DNA from: Cheiracanthium punctorium
Taxonomy: Eukaryota > Arthropoda > Arachnida > Araneae > Cheiracanthiidae
NCBI GenBank assembly: GCA_038373885.1
Contig: JAWZYV010016004.1
Span: forward strand, 558,001 to 622,000
DNA: 64,000 bases
Reading direction: 5' to 3'
Of the stretch, positions 10,746 through 21,245 are shown one piece after another. Position numbers and translations under genes: made by a program. The notes below the pieces were generated by a model that saw nothing but the letters and a program-made list of their open reading frames with translations, was not told the origin of the DNA and made no database searches. Each line of letters begins with the position of its first letter. Position 1 is the stretch's first letter.

Positions 10746-11300
10746 ATTAAACTTATAAATCTTGAAAAAGCTTGTTAAGTGTGACGTCAATATGAAGTAA
10801 AAATCACTTGCTATAGCTAATTTTGTCACGCAAATGATTAACTTTTTTGACTCTCGGATATAAAATGTTGCTGAAAATAGCGTAAAATCGCTTAAAAATG
10901 AGGGAACGGGTGGATTTTCAGATTTTTAAAGTATCGCAGATTGTTTTCTATATTTTTATACGTGATTATGGAAATTTTCAAGGGGATCGTACAAACGGTG
11001 TAGAAATTATCAGGCCTTTTTGTCCTTGACATTGCAATGTTTTTGCAGTTATGGCGGAATGAAGAAGCAAGGGGGATAAAGATACGTCATTTCCTTTACT
11101 GAGCGTTACTTCCGTCAGAAAAATATCTGAGTTACTCCCTAGTTTCGCCTAAAGAAGTTTTACTTCAAAAATTAAAGAAAGTGAGCTATTCTCCAGATGC
11201 GAAAAACGGGAGGCACTGAAACAGTTACTCTAGTAAAATTCTGTTAGTTTTCTACGGATATTGGTAACTTTTCTTACAAGTATTGCACTGTAAACTTCAA

Positions 11301-11677
11301 ATACCATGTCTTAAATTTAAAAATTGGTTTTATTTAAAAGACGTCCTCTAGTACTATTTATTTTATTCACGAACTTGATTAACTTGTATATGAAATTAGC
11401 TTTCCTTGGAATATTTATACAATAGGTGTTCAAATTATTAAACAGAGTACTACTTATATGTTTATATTTTCTAGTTTAAGTTAATTTTTTTAGCGAAACC
11501 GGGTTTTGTAGTATTTCTTTTGAGAGTATTATATTTATATCATAAAAATAAGATATTACGTAAATGTATCTCATTTCTTGTTTAACAGTAATATTTACAA
11601 GTACTGAAAGTCTTATGAACATAATCTTAGTATTTGGTTGTGGCACCCTTTGGTGCAATTACAGCCTTTATTTGGAG
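11301..11677 (-). pseudogene. Tc1-type transposon 3' end, copy B
   Basis: A second copy of the 377-bp segment at 4815-5191, same orientation and nearly identical. It carries the same terminal residues (KAVIAPKGATTKY, stop) on the minus strand and the same 3' sequence ending at a TA (11302-11303). Unlike copy A, it abuts at 11678-11875 a different, more GC-rich stretch, so the two share only the transposon tail. Both are 5'-deleted at almost the same residue. Confidence 0.7.
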
Positions 11678-12828
11678 CATATTCACTGCACATATTTTTA
11701 CATACTGGAGTTTGGTATTATTATGCAACTCCCTCCCTTGTGTTTCAATGGAGTGCCGCTTGGTAGGAATCCGTTCTTTGGCGATTGCCTACTTGGTGAC
11801 TCTCAGATGCTCTGTAATTTTATAAGCTGCCCGGCCGATCGAATACTTAATACGCACTCGAAAATGAAATGAACACTTATCAAACACTGCAGTAATGATC
11901 CAGAAAAAAAAATCTAGTAAAAAACTTTATGATAACAAACTTATATGGTCAAAAAATATCTTCAAACTTTAAAAAATGACTCTTTGGGCATTTCCCCTGA
12001 TAATTTGACGGCTTTCTGTAGTTTCTGACTATCCAACTTCTGTTTTTAAGTAAAAAGGTTGTTTTCGTATTTCTAAAAGATCATACTGCGTATGAATTTG
12101 CAAATTCAATACATCCAAAGTTTTTAGTTTATTGAACAACAGTAATCAAATGAAAACTACTTTTTAAATACGCATTTAAAAATAATCTGGAAATTAAGGG
12201 TGGGGGGGGAGAGAGGTTTGCCTTGTTTCTCCAATTAAATGCCCATTTTCTCTATGAGTTTGTAATCAGTATTAGTTCTCAGTATAATTGAATACGTTTT
12301 AACAGCATATTTGATGACGAATATGCTATAGATTTCAAACTTATACCTTAAAATGACTATTGTTGATCACAAAAGCAACTAAATTTTAAATTTATTATCT
12401 TGCCCAAAAATACACAAGGAATCATTTGAACATGCTAGATAAATATATTGAAATGTCATATGCTCGCCCTTTGAATTTGAACTATCGTTAAAGAATCAAT
12501 TTTTAAATATTTTTAACTTACAAAATACACATATTTATGATGTTTATATAAGAATCCCTAACACAAAAATGTAGATCTTCACAATTTACCTGTGAATCAA
12601 AACAGCTTTGTTAATCCTGAAACAACCAATCTATGGTAGCGATTGCCTAGAATCAACATTAAGTGGAAGCAAACTTTCGAGAAATTCCTAATTTGTTAAA
12701 ACAAGTTCTAGAAACGTGTATTCACTCAATATTCAGTGTTAATTTAAGAATTAGCAAAGACAGTTACATAATGAGATAAGATTGAAACTATTAGTATAAG
12801 AGCTAACAACGTTTTCGAGAAAGAATTT
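11678..12828. other. Unassigned; GC-richer 11690-11875, then AT-rich
   Basis: The first 200 bp have mixed composition and two overlapping open frames on the plus strand without recognisable motifs. The remainder is AT-rich with a G-rich run near 12200. No gene assigned. Confidence 0.45.
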
Positions 12829-12830
12829 TA

Positions 12831-13539
12831 GGCCGGCTGCTTTTGGGATATTTCATACCTTATTGAAATTAGGTAAGGATGCGGTATGTCTGGCACCTGG
12901 GAGCGGTTACGTATAGTTCTGCGCATCTGGCCTGTAAAGGAAATAATCGAAATTTTGAAGTCATTTTAAAACATTTGATTCTTTTTTATAAATTTCTATG
13001 TCATTTCAGCATTATAAATTTATAGTTACCAGACAGTTCTGTTGTTGATAACATTGCACCAGACATACTTTTAGTAGTTAAAAAAACGATAATTTTCAAA
13101 CCATTTTAGTGTGTCTGTCATTTTAATATTATGTAGCTCTGTAATCAACTCAATGGGACTTAAAATTGCTCTGGTTCTTAAAAATGCAGCAGAATTTCCA
13201 TCTGGCAAAGTCATATTGTATTCTTTGATTGCAGAACTATCGCATTAAGAGGACAGACATACTAAAATGGTTTCAAAATTATCATATTTTAACTACTAAA
13301 TGTATGTTTGGCGCAATGTTAGCAATACCAAAACCGTCTGGCAACTGTAAATTTATAATGCTAAAATGACATAGAAAATTATAAAGAAAGAATCAAATGT
13401 CTTAGAATGACTTCAAAATTTCAGTTTTTTCCTTTACAGACCAGATGTGCAGGACTAACTCAACCTCTCCCAGCTACCAGACATGCCACGTCCATAACCA
13501 ACTTCAATAAGGAAAGGAATATCCGAAAACCAGCCGACC
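12831..13539. mobile_element. 709-bp foldback MITE, TA flanks
   Basis: The element starts GGCCGGCTGCTTTTGGGATA and ends in the near-complement CAGCCGACC, flanked by TA on both sides (12829-12830, 13540-13541). The arms match inward for about 300 bp each. Landmarks in both arms are GAAATTTTGAAGTCATT, TGACATAGAAA or its complement, and AACCATTTTAGT. Only about 110 bp of centre is unpaired. The TA duplication and non-coding content suggest a Tc1/mariner-mobilised palindromic MITE. A transcript through it would fold into a very long hairpin. Confidence 0.85.
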
Positions 13540-13684
13540 TAAAATAAACATTTCCGTGGCATTTGCTAGTTCTTAGACAATATGTACTACCTTCCTTTTT
13601 AACTAAACCTACTACCTTCCTTTTTAACTAAACCATAATTAAATCTTAGATCTTAAAATCTTCATAACTTTGAAATTCAAGTTG

Positions 13685-14321
13685 TGTCCAAAAAGTTCTT
13701 TGGTAATGGTCCCACATTTCAAAAACCGCGCTGGGTAGAATGTTGCGCTCACCCATACGCAGTGAGGTATCGGGACTAATGTCCCCAGTGTCCAAATCAA
13801 GACAGTTAAGAGAAAGTGCGTGATATGATCTATTTAACGGTCAAAGTAAGAAGATTATGAAGAAAGCGGGAACGTCTAGATTTGCTTCAATTTATGGCAA
13901 ACATCGGCAGAGACAAATGAAATGCTAATGAAAGCTTACTGTGTGAAATCAGTGAATAAAATGAGTTTTTTAAGTGATTTAATCGCTTTAGAGAAAAAAA
14001 AACGAATCTGTTAAAGAAGCCTCTCAGCCATGTTTTGAATACCCTCCACATTCTCTAGATCTGCCACCTTCGAACTTCTTGTTCCCTGACACTAAAACTT
14101 TAAGACGTCTGCGTTTCCTCAAAAGTAGGTGAAAAGTGCTTCGAGCCATTCTAAAGGAAAGTTTTTGCTGACAGTTTCCAGTAACTACACAGCCATTATC
14201 AGATGTGTTTCATAACTAATGATGATCATTTAAAAGGCCGGTACAGCTATTTTGTTCGTAAACTCTCGTTTCCTTTATTTTCTGATACCCTTCACAAAAC
14301 TTTTCGGACACTCCGTGTACA
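13685..14321 (+). pseudogene. Mariner transposon relic, internally deleted
   Basis: The outer ends are related inverted repeats: TTGTGTCCAAAAAGTTCTTT on the left, and ACTTTTCGGACACTCCGTG on the right, whose complement reads TGTCCGAAAAGTTTTGTG. Near 13910 the plus strand reads ETNEMLMKAYCVK, like the N-terminal start of mariner transposases. From 14034 it reads EYPPHSLDLPPSNFLFPDTK, the counterpart of the HPPYSPDLAPSDFFLFP block. The sequence between is too short for a whole transposase (about 345 codons usual), and stops and frameshifts are present. It is an old internally deleted copy. Confidence 0.75.
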
Positions 14322-15207
14322 TATTTGAACATTTTTATACAGCTAATATTCACAAAAAATATAAATCTTCATGAGCATTTTGTTCAACCTACGAATATCA
14401 AATATGCTTCAGTCATCTTGAAAACAACCCCAAAAACAATTTTCATTTCATTATCAGAAAATAAACCCGAATACTGGCATACATATCAAATGCAAAGCCG
14501 CCAATCTATGTCGCCTTTTGTTGTTAATTGCTTGCTTCATGTTGAGTCATTATTTTTAAAGCTAATTCATTTCTTTTGACTTTTAAATTTGGCTCTGTAC
14601 GCAAATTCCTGTCTTTGCAATACGGCGTGATCAAAATACCCAAGCAATTCATCACTGATTACTCGAATTCAAATTCAAGCCAGTGTCTGAGTGAATGCAT
14701 TAGGGTGATAAAAACAATTAATCGTTGTTCCACATTTCTCATTCCCGACCTTTTAAAGGGAAAGTCTAAACCCCTCCTTCAATCAAACGTGAATGATGAA
14801 TTGTTGAAATAAACGACTCCAATTTTACTGCATTTGGAATGCTGGGCTTAAGAAATAATTCGGAAAACCTATTTTTGTTGTATTTTGGAATTTCATAGAC
14901 AGTTTTCGTGTAAATACATGGTTAATGTTTGATTATGAAAGATGTATTCAAACACTTTTACGAGCTGCGAATGAATCCGTTTGAAATTATTGTTAAAGAG
15001 AGTTAGATTTTTAATTTTTTATAACCCTTTATTGAACACAATCTTTTCAGCGTCATTCCTAATGGGTAAAGATCTATTAACGGATGAAGCAATATTATTT
15101 TACAAATTAATGTTTATTTACATGCTATTCACAAGATATTCATAGTCATAAATCTACAAGATTTATGTTCCATAAAAAGCATTATTTAAATACTTTTTTA
15201 ATCTAAC
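14322..15207. other. Unassigned AT-rich stretch
   Basis: Two adjoining plus-strand open frames (14325-14579, 14576-14812) have no recognisable motif and AT-biased composition. I see no gene. Confidence 0.5.
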
Positions 15208-15209
15208 AT

Positions 15210-15447
15210 ACGGATCAACTACCTACTAGGCTTGACTACCACGAAGGCCCATAATGTTGGCCATTCATTATGGAGGCTCCAAGTAGTCAGGCCAGCGTAG
15301 CTTTCTATGAGTGGTTTCCCTAATTGGAACCAGTTCCAGATGAGAGACGTAGCACCTAGATCGGGGACTCTGCAGAGTTAGCGTTTGAACACGAACAGAT
15401 TTTACGTGTATAGGCTAATTTTAACGTACGCAGTCCAACAGCACCCC
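15210..15447. other. GC-richer unidentified segment (target of SINE A1)
   Basis: The composition is clearly less AT-rich than its surroundings and continues on the other side of the SINE (15707-15770), so the SINE landed inside it. It contains a short imperfect palindrome, CATAATGTTGGCCATTCATTATG. It may be another worn repeat; I cannot identify it and see no open frame. Confidence 0.4.
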
Positions 15448-15693
15448 CAGCCTCATCATAGCCCAGTGGTTATATCACTGGGAATGGTAGACGGACGAAG
15501 TGTGAAGGTCCCGGGTTCGGGTCCCATCGCGTGTCTGTCGACTTAAGCGTTCGGAGTTATCCGTGGTTTTCTCCGAAACTTAGCGTAAATACGGGCTAGG
15601 ACCCCTTAGAAAGACACCCACGGAGGGCACCCCACCCTTCGACCTAGAGACCACTCGGAGCTAGTCGGTCGCAATCGCACAAACAAAAACAAA
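15448..15693 (+). mobile_element. tRNA-derived SINE, family A, copy A1
   Basis: The head carries pol III promoter boxes: TAGCCCAGTGG (A box, consensus TRGCNNAGNGG) at about 15469 and GGGTTCGGGTCCC (B box) at about 15513. A unique body follows (GTTCGGAGTTATCCGTGG, AAATACGGGCTAGGACCCC) and then an A-rich tail, AAACAAAAACAAA. It is flanked by a perfect 13-bp target duplication, CCAACAGCACCCC, at 15435-15447 and 15694-15706. Perfect duplication and intact boxes indicate a fairly recent insertion. SINEs are copied by a partner LINE's reverse transcriptase; the partner is not visible here. Body sequence is shared with 21885-22095 and 26541-26750. Confidence 0.92.
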
Positions 15694-15770
15694 CCAACAG
15701 CACCCCGGCCGATTGAGGTGTTCACCTTTCCAAGTGCTGACCAAGGTCGGCGTTGCTCTTCTTTCGTTGT

Positions 15771-16066
15771 TTTAAATGGAACCAGTTTTAGTGATTAGGT
15801 CACTGCGAGACTTAAAAAAAGTTGAAATACTATTACTAGTTACTTAAAATAAACTTAAAATTATTAAATATGACACGTCGAACGTCTTTAGAAAAGTTTT
15901 GTTTGAGAGAGAAAAATAATCAATTTTTTTTTAAAGTGAGAACGTTCGAAATTTTTTTTTAATGTTATGTTTCTGCTAGACTCATAAACTGTATGTTTAT
16001 ATAAATGTTCTAATGGTGCTAATACGATAAAATTAATTAAATTAAAACTGAATGACTAATACTCGA

Positions 16067-16070
<4 letters not shown>
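15771..16070. other. AT-rich spacer
   Basis: Nothing recognisable before the (AT)n tract. Confidence 0.5.

Positions 16071-16103
<33 letters not shown>
16071..16103. repeat. (AT)n microsatellite, insertion site of MITE
   Basis: About 16 AT dinucleotides. The tract resumes at 16605-16617 on the far side of the mariner MITE, so the MITE probably inserted into one longer (AT)n array. Confidence 0.85.
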
Positions 16104-16105
<2 letters not shown>

Positions 16106-16106
<1 letters not shown>

Positions 16107-16605
16107 TGGGTTGGCAACAAAGTAATTGCGTTTTTCCGTATGTCAATATTTCGCCTGGCCAAAACTACTGAAGTTAATTATGCGAAATTTGGCACGTACA
16201 TGAGTTTTTCAACATAGGTGCTAGATCAGAGCGCATTTTCCAAAATTCGTAATCTTAGGGGCGGTAAGGGACCAAAAAGTTCTTTTCACATATCCCGCGT
16301 GATCTCAAATAAAAATAGAGATATCCGTGAAATTCTTTCTGTAAAATACAGCAGTCACGAATACCTAAAAATTAATTTCAGGACATTTTTAATATTGTCC
16401 TCTAAGGAGGATAGAAGCGAAAAAAGGGGGAGGGTGGCCATCTTTTATGGACGAAAAAAAATACTGCCAGTGAAATTCTTACTTTAAAATGTAACAAATA
16501 TGAATCGTATGTTCAGGCACAGCTTACCTGTAATTAAAAACTTGTTGAAAACTTATTTCCTTGAATTTTATACAAGAAAACGCAATTACTTTGTTGCCAA
16601 CCCAA
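16106..16605. mobile_element. 500-bp mariner-type MITE
   Basis: Terminal inverted repeats of about 29 bp, TTGGGTTGGCAACAAAGTAA on the left and its exact complement on the right, continuing ...TTGCGTTTT. This start (TTGGGTTGGCAAC.AAGTAATTGCG) is typical of mariner elements. The interior (open frame 16218-16487) does not encode transposase motifs, so it is non-autonomous. TA repeats flank both sides, as expected for a TA target. Confidence 0.88.
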
Positions 16606-16618
16606 TATATATATATAC

Positions 16619-17062
16619 AGGGTGATTCGCTACCTGACTGACAAACTTGCAGGGAGTGTAGAGGGTACAGAGACGATTCAGAATCACATAGCCATGCGGG
16701 GTCGGAAATGTCGTCTTCATGTATCTGGTAATAATCACTTTAGAAGAAGTGTTCAAATGATAGTAAACTTTCCGATCATGGTTTTTCAAAAACTAATCCC
16801 TCTTTCATTGATTGCACTTGATAAAATTTGTTATTTCAGAATTATTTCTTTCATTACATTGATGAAACTGTCTGAGGAAAGCCCATTATTTATGAAACTT
16901 AGTTAAGAAATCAGACGCACACTTCAACACTTCTTCCAAAGTGATTATTAACAGGTGCGTGAAGACAATGTTTCCGACCCCGTACTGCTATGTGATTCAG
17001 AACCGTCTCTCAACTCCTAGATCCCTCGCAAGTTTGTCAGTCTGGTAGCTATAGGGTGATTC
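16619..17062. mobile_element. Palindromic element family P, copy 1
   Basis: GCTACCTGACTGACAAACTTGC (16629-16650) is matched in reverse by GCAAGTTTGTCAGTCTGGTAGC (17028-17049), and the arms agree for about 130 bp each around a 155-bp centre. The 10-mer AGGGTGATTC occurs in direct orientation at both edges (16619-16628, 17053-17062). Because other copies of the family also start with it, it is more likely a terminal motif than a target duplication. No coding capacity. Related copies start at 17053 and 53829. Confidence 0.75.
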
Positions 17063-17171
17063 AAAATTAGAAGGTCAGACTTGTAGTTGCTACAAGGCTA
17101 GGTTGCAACAAGACGGTTCAAAATCACATAGCGATGTGGTATCGGAAACGTCGTCTTCGTGAATCTGTTAA

Positions 17172-17597
17172 CCCTTTAACGCGCAGTGTTCCCACTCTGG
17201 GAACACCAAACTCTGACGTTTTGACTGTTGCCAGTCACGAAGGATAGATTTGACTTCTATAAAAATAGTTGCGGGTGACATAGCTCCACGAGAACCCTTT
17301 ACTTTTTAGCACGTCATTTCCCGTAAAAGAATTGTCACGATTATTTTTAACAGCAGTGACATCTGCTTAAAAATGGAAGAATGAGAGAACAGCTGGATAG
17401 ATTGCCCAATGCTGAAAAAAGGGCAGCCGTTGCCATCGCTCGACTTAACTGCACAGCCAGCTGCGTCAAAAATGTGTGTCTAGATCTGTGGCACGCGATG
17501 AACGTTTCGATCGTCCGCCATCTTGCTGGTAGTTAAGTCGAGCGATGGCAACGTCTGCCCTTTTTTCAGCATTGGGAAAGGGTTGCGCCCCAAAGGG
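17172..17597 (+). mobile_element. piggyBac-type MITE, copy 1
   Basis: Termini are CCCTTTAACGCGC on the left and GCGCCCCAAAGGG on the right, flanked on both sides by TTAA (17168-17171, 17598-17601), the invariant piggyBac target. Comparison with family P copy 1 shows the host sequence without the insert, supporting the exact edges. Related copies are at 33553-33872 and from 61535. Short open frames inside have no transposase motif. The right half contains an inverted duplication not present in copy 2. Confidence 0.9.
17405..17576. repeat. Inverted duplication inside piggyBac MITE
   Basis: CCCAATGCTGAAAAAAGGGC and about 26 further bases (17405-17450) recur as the reverse complement at 17531-17576 with few mismatches. 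The 80-bp loop contains GTGCC/GGCAC-type and CGATCG-containing sequence. Copy 2 (33.8 kb) carries only one arm, so the inversion arose within this lineage or was lost from the other. Confidence 0.85.
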
Positions 17598-17760
17598 TTA
17601 ATAATTAATTTAAAAGAAGTGTTCAAGTAATAATGCACTTTCCGACCACTATTTTTCAAAAGCTAATGCATCTTTCACAGACTGCACTTAATAAAAATTG
17701 TTATTTCAGATTTTTTACATTGCATTGGAAGGAGCCCATTGTATAAAAAATAATTTTTGA

Positions 17761-18300
17761 ACAGGACTCTTTGAATCTGCTTTAGTACACTAATAAATAA
17801 TGTGTGTAAAATTTTGAATTCATTTATACTTACAGAAAACGTGTTTCATCGACGTTGAACTTTAAACCTTTTTTAGTTCTCCAGAATTCTTGAGAATCCA
17901 CTTTATTTTATTAGAAAATATTTTTATTTTTGAAGGCTTGTCAAATTAATTTTACAGTAAAATTAATTAAAAATTGAAGACTTAAAGCTTTTATGTAACT
18001 ACAAAGTTCTATAAGTTATAAACAATAACAAAGTAGAACCAATATAATTATATTTCTGTTGCATAAGACACAGCTTCAGATTAGTTTTTTTTAGCTTATA
18101 ATATAAAAAATATTAACTATCAGAAATCCTAAAATAAATTTACGGCGATGTCAGCTCATCTTTTCTAAAAGAAAATATCTTTTAATAAGAAATCACTGCA
18201 CGTTAATTTAAGAATTTGTATTCAGAAAATATTTCACTTAAAAATCAAAAACAGTAAATAGAGAGTCAGAGTTTCTATGAAACCCTTAATTCAAGTAAAA
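17761..18300. other. Unassigned AT-rich stretch
   Basis: No recognisable gene or repeat. Confidence 0.5.
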
Positions 18301-18304
18301 CTAT

Positions 18305-18535
18305 TCATTCCAAATGTATGGCATGCACTTAATCAAAAATAAAAAATCTTTTAAAAATAGGCTTGAAGATTATGTAAGTAGTTATTAATCAAAACTTCCT
18401 TCAGTAATACTTCTAATACGTACTCCACGAAATGGCTCATTAGAGCTACTCTGAAAAGAGTAAAATGCTGTAATGATATACAAGGCATTAGAAATACTCA
18501 TTAGTTTTTACTGGCTTAAAATGAAATATGGTGTT
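18305..18535 (+). repeat. Diverged repeat R4, copy 1
   Basis: It shares ordered blocks with 22650-22880: TTATTAATCAAAACTT, AATGGCTCATTAGAG, TTTAATGATATA or TGTAATGATATA, and ACTCATTAGTTTT/TTCTTG, then AAATGAA(A/G)TATGG. It has no open frame, and I do not recognise the family. Confidence 0.6.
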
Positions 18536-20363
18536 TTTATGATAGTAATTTACGTATAAAGCGTCAAATAACATCCCGGCATTTTTCTCGTGCTACTGAT
18601 GTGTGTTTGTTTTGCATAATTTGGTCTAATACATCATAATGAATAGTTATGGTAAAAAAACGGTTTTGTCGTTCAGTTTTTACGTTCTGAGATAAGTGGG
18701 AGTAAAATTGCGGTTTTGTTTTTCTTTTTATATTTTCGCTTGCAAAATAGGAGATTTTGATTTATCTCTTTACATTTTCTCTTTCTGATAATTTAAAGCG
18801 AACTAATGTGAAATGTGTTTGAAAATCAAAAAATAAAGCAAAATAAAGAGTTATATGTGAATATTTTTCAATAACTGTGTAAGTTTATTTCAGTCAGAAA
18901 ATTTGGTTGACATTGCATAAATATATGTTTCAAACCTCTACTCACTAAATAATTTTTCAATTTTTTACCAGTAAATATATGCTGAATATCTAATGGAGAG
19001 AACGGACAAGGTTAAAGAAATAAGAAATAGGAATTTTTTTACTACCTATAGAAACTAATTTATAAAAACATTTTCTTCCTGAAAAGTAGCTTTAAATTCT
19101 ACGTTAAATTTACTTTTCCAATGGAGAGTATGCTATAATACAAATCTCAGTAACATATAACAGTTTTGCATTATTTGTGATATATCACCGTCTCTAAAAC
19201 ACTCTTTAATTAAATAATGCTTATAGACAGTTAATATAAGAATCCGTTTGTATGCTCCTGTAATAAAGCTATTGATACTCTACATGTATAGCAAATATCA
19301 ATTCGTAGCAATCGGTACCAACTTTCCACAGTTAAATCATAGAAAAATCTGTCATAAAAACTCAAATAATAAACACATTTTCAAATTTGTTGAAAAGTTT
19401 TTAAAAACAGAGAAACTCTACAGGTATATTTAGTGTTTAACGGTGGTGTTTCAGAGGATTTTAGCAAACCATATACGGCTTGTTCATGTGTTTTCAAGTA
19501 CTTACTATTTATTATTAGGGCTATTGATCCATTGAACAACGAACGATTTAGAAGAAGATTAAAAAATACCGGGGTGAAAAGTTAAAATTAATAAAAACTT
19601 CGTAAAACAACACTAAAAGATACTAGTTAAAACTATTGTTTCGGGTGTTAAAAAAATTCCACCCTTCTTCAGGTCTTCTTTCTGCACATGCAGATTCTGC
19701 TCGTATAAATAGTGAACATTTTGTAACTGAAGAAAAGGAGACATTTTATAGCACGCGAAAATATAGTTTTGATAAGTACATTAATTATGTGGTTTTTTTA
19801 CAAACTGTCTACTTAATTTTTAAAAAGAATTTCTTTTTTAAAAAGAATTTCTTTTCTGGGCCCGTTTGTTGCATATTATGGTAAATGCTTTATAGAATCA
19901 ATTATTGCATAGATTTTATAAATCTGATTATAATCTTTGAGAATCCTTCGCATCATACGGCACTGCTCAAGTGGAACATCTGTCATCCGCTTCGCCGAAA
20001 AAAAAAATTAACATCGCTTTCGTTTTATCATGACACGTTCACCTCACTCGGTTTTTACCAACAGCACATACTTCTTATAGTGCTATGAGTATGGAGCTTC
20101 GCTATCATCAAAATCAGCTTTACAATTCATTTATTTAAAAAAAATGTGAGAGAGAGTTCTCAGTGCAGGATGATTTATCATCATCTAAATATTGATATCC
20201 AGGCTTTATTTTGTTGTTTGTTTGATTTATGCTCTGAATATTCTCAGTTGAACTAAAGAATAATCAGCATTTAATTAAAATAGAAAATTATAAATGCCAA
20301 TTGGACGAAGTTTCACAAAATGCATAGAAGGACACCCCCGAGCCCAAAACGTTGGTCGTATAT
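18536..20363. other. Unassigned AT-rich stretch
   Basis: Apart from the stem-loop at 19638-19682, nothing recognisable. The short frames at 19248-20088 lack motifs. Confidence 0.5.
19638..19682 (-). ncRNA. Hammerhead-like stem-loop 3
   Basis: On the minus strand: CTGAAGA, then a GGGTG/CACCC helix with an AT-rich loop, then GAAAC. This matches the CUGANGA and GAAA core order of hammerheads, as at 8600-8645. I cannot find convincing helices I and III around it, so it may be only a remnant or a chance stem-loop. Confidence 0.2.
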
Positions 20364-20710
20364 GTAATCACCAGACCGCGGATTATATGCAATCGCATAT
20401 TTGCATATGCAATTGCATATTTCAGGTGTTTTTGATGATTTTGCATAAAATAGCGCATTTTCTCTGTTGAATGCATATTTCAATCTCTTTAGCTTTGAAT
20501 TTATAACTTTTTTTAACCTTCTTTTTAGTATTTTTTTTAACTCTTTAAGTCCCACGCTTTGAAAAATTTATACAGCCTCTGGTTCCCAGCAAAACAGCAT
20601 ATACTTTTCAATTTCGTGTGTATTTGAAACAATTTAAATTAAGTCAGCCTATATATTAAAAGTTCAGAAATGGCTAGAATGAAAGCAAGCATGTCAACCC
20701 TGATGAAGAC

Positions 20711-21245
20711 GTGGATTTTGGATTATGGACAAGACCTAACTCCGTAAAAGGTGTAGTTAATGCTTTGTGCAGCGTCGATTCTTCTTCTTTTTTCATTGCG
20801 GAAGAAATGCTTAGCGATATGTCCATCCGAAAAGGTCTATCGGTAATCGAAACACATGTTTCCTTCTTAACATCAGACATCGCAAAATTAGAATATCAAA
20901 ATCTGTTTCTGGGCGATGTAATGAGTCAAGTTGTAAAAGTACAGGAATACGTTGGTTAGATTCCAGAGTCATTAGGAGAAGAAATCAGTGAGAAGATGAA
21001 TTTTATTTTAAATAAAAATTCAGGATATTTGGAAGTGAATAAAATAAATAATTTTATTAATGGTGCGAGGAGTGAATTACCGAAAAATGTAGAACCATCC
21101 AAAGCGAAATATTATGTCCAGTGACATTCGTTGATGTTGAAAGAGCATTTTCAGCATATAAAATGATTTTAGATGATAAAAGACAAAGCTTTACTATTGG
21201 AAATTTAGAAAAACACTTAGCTGTGTATTGCAACAAAAATTACTG
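20711..21245 (+). pseudogene. hAT transposase remnant
   Basis: The best-preserved part reads FVDVERAFSAYKMILDDKR (about 21128-21184) and continues to KHLAVYCNKNY and a stop at 21246. This corresponds to the C-terminal hAT dimerisation region, where ERxFS is the conserved core. Upstream, a frame at 20711-20959 reads continuously for about 80 codons (KVQEYVG before the stop) without the zinc finger or the catalytic motifs. An in-frame stop at about 20958 and another near 21124 break the chain. The N-terminal BED finger and most of the RNase H-like core are deleted. Confidence 0.75.

Larger units (their letters stand above)
9092..11168. mobile_element. Candidate element bounded by 18-bp perfect inverted repeats
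   Basis: TTGAAGTAAAACTTCTTT at 9092-9109 is the exact reverse complement of AAAGAAGTTTTACTTCAA at 11151-11168. The motif is itself partly palindromic (GAAGT-AAA-ACTTC). The interval holds a 79-bp minisatellite and a CpG-rich patch. I see no transposase and no clear target duplication, so calling it an element is an inference. Confidence 0.3.
17053..17760 (+). mobile_element. Family P copy 2, truncated and interrupted
   Basis: It starts AGGGTGATTCAAAA directly after copy 1. It follows copy 1's left arm and centre in the same order (TCACATAGCGATGTGG, GGAAACGTCGTCTTCGTGAA, then after the insertion AAAAGAAGTGTTCAAG and TTGTTATTTCAGA), but the right arm is missing. It is split at TTAA by the piggyBac-type MITE 17172-17597. 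Copy 1 gives the uninterrupted version at the same spot. Confidence 0.75.

Noticed and set aside
15469..15530. Functional tRNA gene
   Set aside because: A and B boxes are present but the stems do not close properly, and the unit continues into a SINE body with A-rich tail and target duplication.
16619..17062. AGGGTGATTC at both edges as a 10-bp target duplication
   Set aside because: The same motif begins the other family members (17053, 53829), so it is part of the element end.
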